DNA of 64,000 nucleotides from contig CANGEP010000005.1 of the NCBI GenBank assembly GCA_947452905.1, positions 62,001 through 126,000 on the forward strand, in the 5' to 3' direction. The notes under the pieces were generated by a model, which saw only the letters and a list, made by a program, of their open reading frames with translations, was not told where the DNA came from and did no database searches. The translations under genes were made by a program, and so were the position numbers. The stretch comes from Bacteroidota bacterium. Lineage in GTDB: Bacteria; Bacteroidota; Bacteroidia; Chitinophagales; Chitinophagaceae. Shown here piece after piece: positions 25,710 through 36,500 of the stretch. Positions within the stretch are counted from its first letter, which is position 1. Each line of letters opens with the position of its first letter.

Positions 25710-26672
25710 TTATAAAATCCCATCCTTCATTAAGTCGTGAATATGTATAATGCCTGTATAGTTACCATTATCTGACACTATTAACTGACTTATATCTTTT
25801 TGTTCCATCATTGCTAATGCCTCAACCGCCAAAGCGGTAGATTGGATAGTTACTGGGTTAGCATGAAACACTTGTGCTGCGGATAAATCTTGAATACTAT
25901 TATATTGTTCTAACATTCTACGAATATCTCCATCCGTAATAATGCCTATTACTTTATTTTGCGCATCTACTACAGCCGCCGCACCTAATCTATTTTTAGA
26001 AATGGTTAATATAACTTCTTTTAAACTTGTAGTACTTACAACCGAAGGTTTAGGATTTACTTGTGCAATTTGTCCTGTAGTAAGGGTTAATCTTTTTCCT
26101 AGATTTCCACCCGGATGAAATTTGGCAAAATCGGTTGCTTTAAAATTATTTAACTCCATTAATGACATGGCTATTAAATCGCCCATTACTAATTGAGCCG
26201 TCGTGGAAGAGGTAGGGGCTAAATTATTTACACAAGCTTCTTTTGTAACCGTTGTATTTATTACCCAATGGCTTTGTTTTGCTAAATAGCTTTCTATATT
26301 GCCAACCATACCAATCACGGTGTTACCAAATTGTTTTATAAGGGATACTAAATTTTTTATTTCAGGGCTCTCGCCACTTTTACTAATAATTAAAATGATG
26401 TCTTCGGGAGTAATCATCCCTGAGTCGCCATGAATGGCTTCGGCAGCATGCAAAAACAAAGAAGGGGTGCCGGTGGAATTACAAGTAGCCACAATCTTTT
26501 GTGCTATGATAGCACTTTTCCCAATCCCACTTACAATAAAACGACCTTTTGCCCCATGTATGGCTTTTACTGCCTCCACGAAAGAGGGGTCGATAAATTT
26601 GTCGAGTGCTTGAATAGCTCCAAGTTCAATTTCTAAGGTTCGCTTGGCGATGGAAATTATTCTATCATTCAT
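25710..26672 (-). CDS. kdsD: Arabinose-5-phosphate isomerase (KdsD/KpsF)
   Basis: Interconverts ribulose-5-phosphate and arabinose-5-phosphate, the first step toward Kdo in lipopolysaccharide. 320 residues. An N-terminal SIS domain (GKGRFIVSGIGKSAIIAQKI-type core, HAAEAIHGDSGMI, IISKSGESPEI) is followed by two CBS domains (about 200-320). The order and length match the family. It is the first gene of the minus-strand kdsD-manC-KAS III operon, with a clear promoter and a palindrome just upstream. Confidence 0.94.
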   Translation of the reverse strand: MNDRIISIAKRTLEIELGAIQALDKFIDPSFVEAVKAIHGAKGRFIVSGIGKSAIIAQKIVATCNSTGTPSLFLHAAEAIHGDSGMITPEDIILIISKSGESPEIKNLVSLIKQFGNTVIGMVGNIESYLAKQSHWVINTTVTKEACVNNLAPTSSTTAQLVMGDLIAMSLMELNNFKATDFAKFHPGGNLGKRLTLTTGQIAQVNPKPSVVSTTSLKEVILTISKNRLGAAAVVDAQNKVIGIITDGDIRRMLEQYNSIQDLSAAQVFHANPVTIQSTALAVEALAMMEQKDISQLIVSDNGNYTGIIHIHDLMKDGIL

Positions 26673-26690
26673 ACGCTAATAAAGGAGCTG

Positions 26691-26724
26691 CAAAGTTAAT
26701 GTTTCATTAACTTCGCGGCCCCAA
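26691..26724 (-). promoter_or_regulatory. Promoter of kdsD operon with overlapping palindrome
   Basis: On the minus strand, TTG (26724-26722), a 23-base spacer and TAACTTTG (26698-26691) match the Bacteroidota promoter, 19 bases before the kdsD start. A perfect palindrome GTTAATG-ttt-CATTAAC (26695-26711) overlaps the -7 box and could be an operator. Confidence 0.7.
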
Positions 26725-26851
26725 TTATGCTAAAACCTTAAAAAAAAGCTTTTTGGCAAAAAAGGGGCAGTAAGTGAACATTTTTTCAATAAATTATGTT
26801 AACTTATATATCCAAATTAATTACAAATCATTGATTACAAGTCATTTATAA

Positions 26852-29110
26852 ATGCCTAAAGCTAAAAATACGACCAAAAAACCTGTTGCTGCCAAATCTA
26901 CCTCTTCTAGCGTAGATAAAGCAGCCATCTATAAGGCCCTGGAACTACACTTTGGCTTTACAGAGTTTAAGGGTACCCAAGAACAGGCCATTTTATCTTT
27001 ATTAGGAGGTAGGGATACTTTTGTAATCATGCCTACAGGGGGTGGTAAAAGCTTGTGTTATCAATTACCTGCTTTAATGCAGCCAGGTTGCGCTATTGTT
27101 GTATCGCCACTTATAGCCCTGATGAAAAATCAGGTTGATTTAGTAAGAGGCTATAGTGAAAAGGACGAGGTAGCGCATTTTTTAAATTCTTCTTTAAACA
27201 AGGGTCAAATAAAAGAAGTTAAATCGGATTTATTGGCGGGTAAAACGAAGTTGTTGTATGTGGCACCCGAAACTTTAACCAAACAAGAAAACCTTGATTT
27301 TTTTAGTGATTTAAATGTCTCCTTTTTTGCCGTTGACGAAGCGCATTGTATTTCGGAATGGGGGCATGATTTTAGACCAGAATATCGCAGGCTTAAAGAA
27401 ATGATGGAGGAGATAAATCCTAATGTACCTATCATAGCATTAACGGCAACTGCTACCCCAAAAGTACAATCAGATATTGTAAAAAATCTATCTCTGCGTG
27501 ACCCTGAAGTTTTAATTTCTTCTTTTAATAGAGCCAACTTATATTATGAGGTTTTACCGAAATTAAAAAAAGAAGTGACTGTAAAAAGTATTGTAAAATA
27601 TATTTCGGGGCACAAAGGAAAGAGTGGAATTATATATACACTCAATCGTAAAACAACTGAGGAGTTGGCCGATTTATTAAAAGCTAATAATATTAAAGCG
27701 GTTGCTTATCATGCGGGCTTGGATCAAAAATTGAGGGCAGATAGGCAGGATCAATTTTTAAACGAAGACGTGCAAGTTATAGTGGCTACCATTGCCTTTG
27801 GAATGGGAATTGATAAGCCAGATATTCGTTTTGTAATTCATTATAATATTCCAAAATCAATTGAGAATTATTATCAAGAAACAGGTCGTGCTGGTAGAGA
27901 TGGATTAGAGGGTAATTGTATTTTATATTATTCTCATAAAGATGTTACTAAGTTGGAACATTTTTTGAGAGATAAACCGCTTAGTGAAAGAGAAGTTGGG
28001 GCACAACTCATTGACGAAACAGTTGCATTTGCAGAGAGTGGAGTTTGCCGAAGAAGATCACTGCTTCATTATTTTGGGGAAGATTGGGAAGATAAAAATT
28101 GTGGTAAATGTGATAACTGTTTGCATCCAAAAGAAAGACTAGAAGCTAAAGAGCAGTTGGTGAAATTATTGCAAGTTATACAGGCATTAGATGAAAGATT
28201 TGTAGCCGATTATGTGGTACAAATTATTACGGGTGAGTTTACGCCACAAATTGGTTTATATAGACACGAAAAACTTTCTGTATTTGGGATTGGCAAAGAG
28301 AAGGATGATTTATTTTGGAATAGCTTGGTTCGTCAGGCAATGCTCGAAAAAATGATCGAAAAAGATATCGAAGAATATGGTTTATTAAAACTTACTTCGA
28401 AGGGACAAAAATTTCTAAAAAAACCTACCAGCTTTAAAATTGTTTTAAATCAAGTTTTTGACGATGCCAATGCCGATGATGATGAAAGTGATGCTAATGC
28501 AGCTGATGGGGCATCTGTGGATGAAGTTTTATTTGAAATGCTTAAGGAACTTCGTCAGAAAGAGGCTAAAAAAAGAGCCTTGCCTCCCTTTGTTATTTTC
28601 TTAGAAACATCGATGCAAGACATGGCTATTTTATATCCTACTACTTTAGAGGAATTAGAAAGATGCCAGGGAGTGGGTAAAGGGAAAGCTATAAAATATG
28701 GCAAACCTTTTGTGGAATTGATTGCTCAATATGTGGAAGAAAACGATATTGAAAAGCCAGATGATTTTGTTATGAAATCGGTAGCCAATAAATCGAGTAA
28801 TAAAATTTACATTATTCAAAACGTAGATAAAAAAATACCACTCGAAACAATTGCTAAAAACAAAGACTTAAGATTAGACACTTTATTAGAGGAGATGGAA
28901 ACTATTGCAGCAAGTGGCACTAAATTAAATTTAGATTATGCCATTGATGAATGGTTGGACGAATATGATCAAGAAGAAATTTTAGAATATTTTAAAAACT
29001 GTGAAACCTCTTCATTGCAAGTAGCACAAGAGGAATTAAGCGAAAACGATTATACCTTGGAACAATTAAAAATTATGCGTATTAAATTTTTAAGCGTAGT
29101 GGGTAATTAA
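26852..29110 (+). CDS. recQ: ATP-dependent DNA helicase RecQ
   Basis: 3'-5' helicase for recombination and fork repair. 752 residues. Walker A is PTGGGKSLCYQLP (61-73), followed by a DEAH box in VDEAHCISEWGHDFRPEY, motif VI QETGRAGRDG and a zinc-binding CRRRSLLHYF ... CGKCDNC module. A winged-helix RQC region, an HRDC-like segment (LEELERCQGVGKGKAIKYG) and a C-terminal helix-turn-helix extension (LDTLLEEMETIAASGTKLN) complete it. A lysine-rich N-terminal tail (MPKAKNTTKK) precedes the helicase core. Its 3' end overlaps the convergent DUF3089 gene by 4 bases. Confidence 0.96.
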   Translation: MPKAKNTTKKPVAAKSTSSSVDKAAIYKALELHFGFTEFKGTQEQAILSLLGGRDTFVIMPTGGGKSLCYQLPALMQPGCAIVVSPLIALMKNQVDLVRGYSEKDEVAHFLNSSLNKGQIKEVKSDLLAGKTKLLYVAPETLTKQENLDFFSDLNVSFFAVDEAHCISEWGHDFRPEYRRLKEMMEEINPNVPIIALTATATPKVQSDIVKNLSLRDPEVLISSFNRANLYYEVLPKLKKEVTVKSIVKYISGHKGKSGIIYTLNRKTTEELADLLKANNIKAVAYHAGLDQKLRADRQDQFLNEDVQVIVATIAFGMGIDKPDIRFVIHYNIPKSIENYYQETGRAGRDGLEGNCILYYSHKDVTKLEHFLRDKPLSEREVGAQLIDETVAFAESGVCRRRSLLHYFGEDWEDKNCGKCDNCLHPKERLEAKEQLVKLLQVIQALDERFVADYVVQIITGEFTPQIGLYRHEKLSVFGIGKEKDDLFWNSLVRQAMLEKMIEKDIEEYGLLKLTSKGQKFLKKPTSFKIVLNQVFDDANADDDESDANAADGASVDEVLFEMLKELRQKEAKKRALPPFVIFLETSMQDMAILYPTTLEELERCQGVGKGKAIKYGKPFVELIAQYVEENDIEKPDDFVMKSVANKSSNKIYIIQNVDKKIPLETIAKNKDLRLDTLLEEMETIAASGTKLNLDYAIDEWLDEYDQEEILEYFKNCETSSLQVAQEELSENDYTLEQLKIMRIKFLSVVGN

Positions 29111-30159
29111 TGGGTACTCGTTTTTTGATTTTCTAAAAAGTAGTTTGTCCTCTGTGCAACATTTTTTCTTACACTTACATAATAGAAATTAAAATCCGCT
29201 ACATGGTAGTTTTTAGTTTTGTACAAAAAACTTCCCAAAAATTGAGGTTTAGGAGTCCACAATAATCCATCATGGTTAATGGCGCCAGCCACATGTTTAG
29301 TAACCTTATTAAAATCATACAAAACCGAACCCTCGTTTAAATATCGGGTAGCAATGGGTTGTTCTTTACTCCATGTAATTGGATTGGTTACTATTGATTT
29401 GAAATTTTCTTTAGCTACAAAAGGAGGTTCATAACCTTCCTGATAAGTTCTCCATGCACATATACAACCCGTTGCATTGGGTGTTTGACATGCTTCAAGT
29501 TTTGTGTAAATAGCAGGGTTTAAGGCCATGCCTACAACATAAGCAACCACTAATTGTTTTGAAAGTGGTTTGTCGTCAAAAAATTCTTTTAATAATCTAA
29601 TGCTATGGGTAGATCCCTGACTATGAGAAGCAATAATAATAGGTCGACCATTGTTAAAATGTGCCAAATAATATTCAAAAGCTGTTTTTACATCTTGGTA
29701 AGCTAACTCAAAAGCAGCTAATGCTTTTACGGTGTCTGCATGACCCACTGGATTATAAGAGGTAATATGAGCTTGGCGATAACGAGGGGCATAAATTTTA
29801 CCTACTTCGTTAAAAATACTTGCCTGATTTAATATGGAAGTATAATCGGTATAGGCATTTGTTTTCGCATCTTTTAGAGAAGCGCTCCATCCATAGGGTT
29901 GTGTAGGATCTAAATAAGAAGTTGGATATACAAAAAACACATCAACATCCTGCTTGGGATGATAATTAGCAGCTAAATCTTTTGGGACAGAATCAGAGGG
30001 ATCTTTTTTATCAGGATGTGCAGCCCAATAATTTAATTGGCTATAATCGGGCACTTCTGTTAGTTGCTCCTTTTCATATAAAGGAGTAAGTTTAGTGTAG
30101 ATATTTTGGCTACAACTACTTAGAGTGACTATTAGAATAAAAGCTAGAAAACGGCCCAT
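29107..30159 (-). CDS. DUF3089 family lipoprotein, alpha/beta-hydrolase fold
   Basis: A 350-residue exported lipoprotein with lipobox LSSC (about residue 16). The region DVDVFFVYPTSYLDPTQPYGW and the nucleophile elbow IIASHSQGST mark the DUF3089 family of predicted lipases or esterases. The last third has AINHDGLLWTPK, whose His may complete the triad. The open frame extends to a TTG at 30171, but the ATG at 30159 gives a normal signal peptide. The substrate is unknown. It is monocistronic and divergent from chrA. Confidence 0.83.
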   Translation of the reverse strand: MGRFLAFILIVTLSSCSQNIYTKLTPLYEKEQLTEVPDYSQLNYWAAHPDKKDPSDSVPKDLAANYHPKQDVDVFFVYPTSYLDPTQPYGWSASLKDAKTNAYTDYTSILNQASIFNEVGKIYAPRYRQAHITSYNPVGHADTVKALAAFELAYQDVKTAFEYYLAHFNNGRPIIIASHSQGSTHSIRLLKEFFDDKPLSKQLVVAYVVGMALNPAIYTKLEACQTPNATGCICAWRTYQEGYEPPFVAKENFKSIVTNPITWSKEQPIATRYLNEGSVLYDFNKVTKHVAGAINHDGLLWTPKPQFLGSFLYKTKNYHVADFNFYYVSVRKNVAQRTNYFLENQKTSTH

Positions 30160-30269
30160 AATGGTATACAATTATTTAGAAATACAAAAATAAGAAAATG
30201 TTATTGTTATGTGTATTTTATTAGACAAACGGCAGCTTTATTTGTTTAATTAAATTAATAACTTTAGGC

Positions 30270-31532
30270 ATGCGTTTGCTGCGACATTTATTATTTTTAA
30301 AAGAAGTGCTTTTGCATAGCATCACTGCTTTCGGCGGCCCACAAGCCCATCTTAGTCTTTTGCAAACTCGATTTGCAGACAAAAGAAAAGATGTAACCAG
30401 TGAAGAGCTAATGGAATATAATGCGCTATGCCAAATGCTTCCAGGGGCTTCATCAACCCAAACTATTATTTTAATTGGGTATAAAAGGGGGGGCTATACA
30501 CTTGCTTTTTTAACACTTATAGTTTGGATGTTGCCCGCTTGTTCTATAATGACCTTAATAGCCTTACTATATTCTAATCAAAAATATTCCAATGGACTTA
30601 AGTGGTTGCTTTATTTAAAACCAATGACTATAGCCATAATTATGAGTGCCACTTTAGTGTTGTTTAAAAAAGCGATTACCAATACTATAACAAGGTGGAT
30701 TTTTGCTGCAGTGAGTATTATAGTACTGATAGGTTTTACATCGCCATGGACCATTCCAATAGTTATTTTATTAGCAGGTATTGCCACTAATTTTTCTCAA
30801 AAAAGAATTCCTACGGTACCTATTCAAAAAGTAAATATTAAAACACGCGCGTTTTTTTTATTTATTATACTTTTTTTAGTAGCTGGATTTTTATCAGAAA
30901 AATCGACAAGACAAAACTGGCCACATCAAAAATTATTTAATTTATTTGAAACCAATTATCGTTTTGGCACTTTTGTGTTTGGTGGAGGAGATGTGTTAAT
31001 ACCCATTATGTATGAACAATATGTAACCAGACCTTCTTCTGCCTCCATTATAAAAAGCAAAAGGGACGTTATTAAAATAACAAGTGATGATTTTTTATTA
31101 GGAACTGGTATTGGCAGAGCAGTACCTGGTCCTGTATGGTCTTTCACTAGTTATATGGGGGCCATGGCAGTTAAAGACAAAGGCTTTTATATGCAAATAT
31201 TGGGTGCTTTTACTGCAACTATAGGTGCTTTTTTACCCAGTTTTTTAATTGTACTTTTTGCTTTTCCACTTTGGCAAAATTTAAAAAAGTATGCAATTGT
31301 TTTACGTTCTTTAGAGGGTATAAATGCTGCTGTAGTAGGCATTATGCTAGGCGCTAGCTTTTATTTGGCCAATGATTTATTACAATCTATGGGGGCTGTT
31401 AGTTGGATATCGATAGTTCCTAATCTTTCTATTTTATTACTTTGCACTTACTTATTGTACACTAAAAAAATGGCCACTCATTGGCTTGTATTTTCTGTGG
31501 TGGCGATTGGTTTACTCAGTCAAGTTTGGTAA
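30270..31532 (+). CDS. chrA: Chromate transporter (ChrA, CHR family, two-domain type)
   Basis: Inner membrane protein of 420 residues with about ten hydrophobic segments in two homologous halves. Signature motifs of the CHR family occur in each half: TAFGGPQAHL (19-28) with MLPGASSTQT, and TFVFGGGDVLIPIM (about 236-249) with AVPGPVWSF. Family members export chromate by proton antiport. Homologues are widespread and resistance is not implied by sequence alone. It is a single gene with no associated chrB or chrF. TTTG and TAACTTTA upstream are only a loose promoter match. Confidence 0.88.
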   Translation: MRLLRHLLFLKEVLLHSITAFGGPQAHLSLLQTRFADKRKDVTSEELMEYNALCQMLPGASSTQTIILIGYKRGGYTLAFLTLIVWMLPACSIMTLIALLYSNQKYSNGLKWLLYLKPMTIAIIMSATLVLFKKAITNTITRWIFAAVSIIVLIGFTSPWTIPIVILLAGIATNFSQKRIPTVPIQKVNIKTRAFFLFIILFLVAGFLSEKSTRQNWPHQKLFNLFETNYRFGTFVFGGGDVLIPIMYEQYVTRPSSASIIKSKRDVIKITSDDFLLGTGIGRAVPGPVWSFTSYMGAMAVKDKGFYMQILGAFTATIGAFLPSFLIVLFAFPLWQNLKKYAIVLRSLEGINAAVVGIMLGASFYLANDLLQSMGAVSWISIVPNLSILLLCTYLLYTKKMATHWLVFSVVAIGLLSQVW

Positions 31533-31604
31533 AAGGTAAAACCCTGTTAATTTATTTATCTAAATGCTTCTTTTTATTTTCCCTTTATTAATATTGCAGT
31601 ACGC

Positions 31605-32336
31605 ATGAAGCATTGGAAATTTTTACTCGGGATATTTTTAATTTTTCAGAGTCAATTTTTAGAGGCACAATCTACTACCATAAGTGGTGTTGTATACGAT
31701 ATCTCGGGTCGTAGGCCTGTAGAAGCAGTGGTAGTAAATAGCACAAATAATAAAACCATCACTGACTCCTTAGGTAGGTATATCATTACTGTTAAAGCAA
31801 AAGATTCTCTTTGGTTCTCTTTGTTTGGCAAAAACACCCAAAAGTATCCCATCGATACGGTTATTGATCCGCGCAATTTTAACATCATGATTCATGTTGC
31901 AGGAATTGATTTGCCAGAAGTTAAAGTACGCAATAGTTATTACCGAATGGACTCAATTCAAAACAGATACGATTATGCTAAATACTTTAATTATAAAGCA
32001 CCAGGTATAAAATTAAGTCCAACACAAAATATGTTTAACCCTGGTGGATTAACCGTAGGATTGGATTTGGATGAGATTATTAATATGTTTCGTTTTAAGA
32101 GAAATAGAAACCTACAATTTCTTAAAAATAGACTTGTTTCTCAAGAGCAGGAGAAATACGTAAATTATAGGTTTACAAAAAGATTTGTTCAAAAATTAAC
32201 TCATTTGGAAGGGGAGCCCCTCACTAAATTCATGGAATTCTGTAAGCCCTCTTATGAGGTTTTAGGCCTATTAAATGACCTAGAATTGGGCTATTTTATT
32301 GAAAAACGCTTCGAAGAGTTTAAAAAACTCAAATAA
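31605..32336 (+). CDS. Secreted CarboxypepD_reg-like domain protein
   Basis: A 243-residue exported protein with a signal peptide (residues 1-21, ending FLEAQ) followed by one carboxypeptidase-regulatory-like Ig domain (TTISGVVYDISGRRPVEAVVV, then TDSLGRYIITVKAKDSLWFS). The C-terminal half is helical and charged (LDEIINMFRFKRNRNLQFLKNRL) and has no motif I recognise. Similar stand-alone proteins are common in Bacteroidota and of unknown role. It precedes the RND efflux genes by 96 bases on the same strand but probably forms a separate unit. Confidence 0.75.
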   Translation: MKHWKFLLGIFLIFQSQFLEAQSTTISGVVYDISGRRPVEAVVVNSTNNKTITDSLGRYIITVKAKDSLWFSLFGKNTQKYPIDTVIDPRNFNIMIHVAGIDLPEVKVRNSYYRMDSIQNRYDYAKYFNYKAPGIKLSPTQNMFNPGGLTVGLDLDEIINMFRFKRNRNLQFLKNRLVSQEQEKYVNYRFTKRFVQKLTHLEGEPLTKFMEFCKPSYEVLGLLNDLELGYFIEKRFEEFKKLK

Positions 32337-32432
32337 AGCACCCATTTTAGTCCTCAAAGCTTTGCCACTCATCTAATTAGCACTCAAAAAACCCATTTTT
32401 TGGCTACCTTTATTAGCTAAAATTCCAACGTT

Positions 32433-33479
32433 TTGAGAAAACTATCTTTTATCGCTCTAGCGACTGTTTTATTTGTTTCAGGCTGTAAGGAAAAATCTAA
32501 AGGACCAGACAAATTTAACCCCAATGCGCCAGTAAGTGTGGACATTGCCATCGCTGAAACCCAATCAGTTGATAAAACAGTCGAAGTAAATGGAACCATT
32601 ATTGCTTCTGACTATGTCGATTTACATCCAGAGACTAACGGTCGCATCACTTTTTTACAAATACCAGAAGGCAAAATGGTAAATGCCGGAACCGTACTTG
32701 CTAAATTAAATGATGCCGATTTACAAGCGCAATTGCAAAAAATTAAAGTGCAATTAGAGTTAGCACAAATCAATGAAAAAAGAAATAAGCAATTATTGGC
32801 TGTAAAGGGAATCAATCAAAGTGATTATGATATCTCTTTACAACAAGTTAAAAGCTATGAAGCAGATGCTGCTTATACCCAATCATTAATTGATAAAACA
32901 ATCATTAAAGCTCCCTTTACTGGTCAAATAGGTTTAAGACAAGTAAGTTTAGGCGCTTTTATCAATACTACCTCAACCATTGCCACTTTACAAAAAGTGA
33001 GCGAATTAAAAGTTGATTTTACCTTACCAGAAATGTATCAGAACTACATTAAAGTGGGTAAAAAAGTGAAAGTGCAATGTCAAGGAGCTGACGTAAAATA
33101 TGATGCCACTGTATTTGCTGTAGAACCACAAATTATGGCTACTTCTAGAAATTTAAAAGTAAGAGCCATTATAAAAGGTAAAATGTTGCCAGGTGCATTT
33201 GCAAAAGTATATATCAGTGAAAACAACCAAAAACCTGTAATACTTGTTCCTAGTAATGTAATTATCCCAGATGCAAAGAGTAAGCAATTAGTTATAGTTA
33301 AAAACGGCGAAGCTAAGTTTGTGGATGTTGAAACTGGCTACCGAACTGCAACTTCGGCTGAAATTGTGAAAGGAATTAATCCTGGCGACTCTGTTGTAGT
33401 AGCCGGCATATTATTTGTTAGACAAGGCAATAAATTAAAAATCGGCAAAACGATTAAGTTAACAGAAATTGCTAAGTAA
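32433..33479 (+). CDS. RND efflux periplasmic adaptor subunit (AcrA/MexA family lipoprotein)
   Basis: Bridges an inner membrane RND pump and an outer membrane channel. 348 residues. A lipoprotein signal (VLFVSGC) leads to a barrel-sandwich lipoyl-like domain (DYVDLHPETNGRITFLQIPEGKMV), a short coiled coil (QLELAQINEKRNKQLLAVKGI), the return lipoyl half (IIKAPFTGQIGLRQVSLGAFI) and beta-barrel domains. It starts with TTG: an in-frame TAA lies just upstream and the signal peptide begins here, so no ATG is possible. The permease follows 32 bases later; no outer membrane factor gene is adjacent. Confidence 0.93.
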   Translation: MRKLSFIALATVLFVSGCKEKSKGPDKFNPNAPVSVDIAIAETQSVDKTVEVNGTIIASDYVDLHPETNGRITFLQIPEGKMVNAGTVLAKLNDADLQAQLQKIKVQLELAQINEKRNKQLLAVKGINQSDYDISLQQVKSYEADAAYTQSLIDKTIIKAPFTGQIGLRQVSLGAFINTTSTIATLQKVSELKVDFTLPEMYQNYIKVGKKVKVQCQGADVKYDATVFAVEPQIMATSRNLKVRAIIKGKMLPGAFAKVYISENNQKPVILVPSNVIIPDAKSKQLVIVKNGEAKFVDVETGYRTATSAEIVKGINPGDSVVVAGILFVRQGNKLKIGKTIKLTEIAK

Positions 33480-33511
33480 TCTCCATTTTAAGAAGTAAGT
33501 AAAACTAGTAG

Positions 33512-36500
33512 ATGAATATATCAGAACTTTCTTTAAAACGCCCGGTGCTAGCCACCGTAATGAATATTGCCATTCTATTGTTTGGTTTGGTGGGTTTTTC
33601 TTTTTTAGCACTACGTGAATATCCAGCTATCGATCCACCTATTGTAAACGTTTCTACCAACTATACGGGTGCCAACTCGGATGTCATCCAAAATCAAATT
33701 ACCGAACCGCTCGAAAAATCGATCAATGGTATACCAGGTATTCGTACCATCAATTCCTCTAGTTCACCTGGCTCCTCTAATATTACTGTTGAATTTAATT
33801 TAGGCGTTGATTTAGAAAGAGCAACGAATGATGTGCGTGATAAAGTGGGACAAGCATTAAGAAATTTACCACAAGATATTGATGCTGCTCCGGTAGTATC
33901 TAAAGCAGATGCCAATTCGGATTTTATAATATTAATGACTTTGCGTAGTAAAACAAAGGGCATTATGGAATTATCTGAATATGCCGAAAACGTTTTACAA
34001 CAAAAGTTTCAAACCATTGACGAGGTAAGTAATGTAGGTATTAGAGGCAAGCGTTACTCTATGCGTATTTTTCCAAATCCAGATTTGTTATCAGCCTATG
34101 GAGTAGCTTTTAATGATATCCAAGCAGGATTAAATAAAGAAAATGTTGAACTACCAGCGGGTAAAATTTATGGCAATAAATCAGAATTAGTTATTCGTAC
34201 TTTAGGTCGTTTAACCACTGAAGCAGATTTTAGAAATGTTATTTTAAAAGAAGATGTGAATGGAATCGTTCGTTTGGGAGATGTTGCAAAAGTAGAAGTA
34301 GCACCAGAGGTAGAGGACCAAGCGATGTATTTTAATGGAGTACCCTCTGTAATGGTTTCTTTATCTCCACAGCCAGGGGCCAACTACATTAAAATTGCGG
34401 ATGAATTTTATAAACGTTTAGAAGAAATCAAAAAAGCGAATAAATCTGATATTGAGTTTTCTGTTCCTATTGATAATACACAAAACATTCGCCGTGCATT
34501 AACAGAAGTAAAAGAAACCATTTTTATTTCATTTGCATTGGTGGTGTTGGTTATTTTTGCGTTTTTCAGAAACTGGTTAATTGCTATTCGTCCATTAATA
34601 GATATTCCTATCTCTTTGGTCGCCACTTTCTTTATCATGTATTTAGCTGGGTTCTCGATAAATGTTTTAACTCTATTGGCAATTGTATTGGCAACGGGGC
34701 TAGTGGTGGATGATGGTATTGTGGTAACCGAGAATATTTTTAGAAAATTAGAAGAAGGACTGCCTTTAAAACAAGCAGCAAGAGAAGGCAGTAAAGAAAT
34801 TTTCTTTGCAGTAATTGCCACTTCTATTACACTAGCTGTGGTATTTATGCCAGTAATTTTCTTACAAGGCTTTGTGGGCTCCTTATTTAAAGAGTTCGGT
34901 GTAGTAGTGGCAGGTGCCGTATTGGTATCTGCATTTGTTTCCCTTACAATTACACCGGTATTAAATGTATACTTAAATCGTAAAGATGGAAAGCAAGGTA
35001 AATTTTATGAGCAAACAGAGCCTTTCTTTAAAGGAATGGAATCGGGCTACAAAAATTTATTAACTAAGTTTATTAAGGTTAGAGGATTTGCTTGGGTTAT
35101 TGTAATTGCTTGTGTGGGTCTTATTATTGTAATTGGTAAAAATATTCAAAGTGAGTTAGCTCCCTTAGAAGATAAAGGAACTGTTCGCATAACTTTAACA
35201 TCTACTGAAGGTACAAGCTATGAGGACATGCGAGGTAATTTATTAAAAGCTATACGCTTAATGCAAGACTCAGTTCCTGAACAAGCTTTTACATGGGGTA
35301 GTGTTCCAGGTTTTGGAGGCAATAGCGGAAATAGTTCGGCTTCGGGAAGAATTGGTTTTGTGAGCTTAAGCGATCGTAAAAGGACACAATCTCAAATTGT
35401 ACAAGATTTAAATAAGAAATTTAAGAAGTTCAAGGATGTAAGAATTTTTTCTGTGGAAGAGCAAACCATCTCTGTAGGTATGCAGTCGAGAGGTTCTTTG
35501 CCTGTTCAGTTTATATTACAAAACTCCGATTTCCAAAAAATTAAAGCTGCTATCCCTAAATTTTTAGAAGCTGCTCGTAAGAATAAAGTATTCCAAAATG
35601 TGGATGTAAACTTAAAGTTTAATAAGCCTGAATTAGATTTATCCATTGACAGAATGAAAACCAAAGATTTAGGTTTAACCACTGCCGATGTATCTCAGGC
35701 CTTACAAGCTGCATTTAGTGGCGCAAGATCGGCTTATTTTATAATGAACGATCGTCAATATCAAGTGATCACACAAGTGGTTCGTAACGATCGTAATGCA
35801 CCTGTTGATATTAATAAAATTTACTTAAGAAATAATAGAGGAGAGAATATTCCAATTTCAAGTGTAATTAGTATAGTTGAAAGTAGTAATCCTCCTAATT
35901 TGTATCACTATAATCGATTTAATGCTGCCACAATTTCGGCTTCTTTGGCAGAAGGTAAAACTATTGGAGATGGCGTGAATGCCATGCAGCAAATTGCTAA
36001 AGAACAATTAGATGAAACATTTTTAACTGCTTTAAGTGGTCCATCTCGTGATTATGCGGAAAGTAATTCTAATATCTCTTATGCATTACTATTGGCTTTA
36101 ATATTAATTTACTTAGTATTAGCTGCACAATTTGAAAGCTTTAAGGATCCATTTATAATTATGGTTACAGTGCCATTAGCGATTGCAGGTGCGTTGTTAT
36201 GCTTATGGTTATTTGATCAAACTTTAAATATATTCTCGGAAATAGGTATTATCATGTTAATTGGTTTAGTAACCAAAAATGGAATTTTGATTGTTGAATT
36301 TGCCAATAAAAAAAGAGAAGCAGGTTTATCCATTCGCGATGCAGTCTTAGAAGCTTCGGCGCAAAGATTACGTCCTATCTTAATGACATCTTTAGCCACT
36401 GCCCTAGGAGCTTTGCCTATTGCCATTAGTTTAGGTGCTGCTGCTACAAGTCGAAAGCCATTGGGAACAGTAGTAGTAGGTGGTATATTATTTAGTTTAG

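Noticed and set aside
32341..32432. TACCTTTA and TTTTTTGG as promoter of the RND adaptor
   Set aside because: The -7 box has a mismatch at the most conserved last base and spacing does not fit; not listed as a feature.
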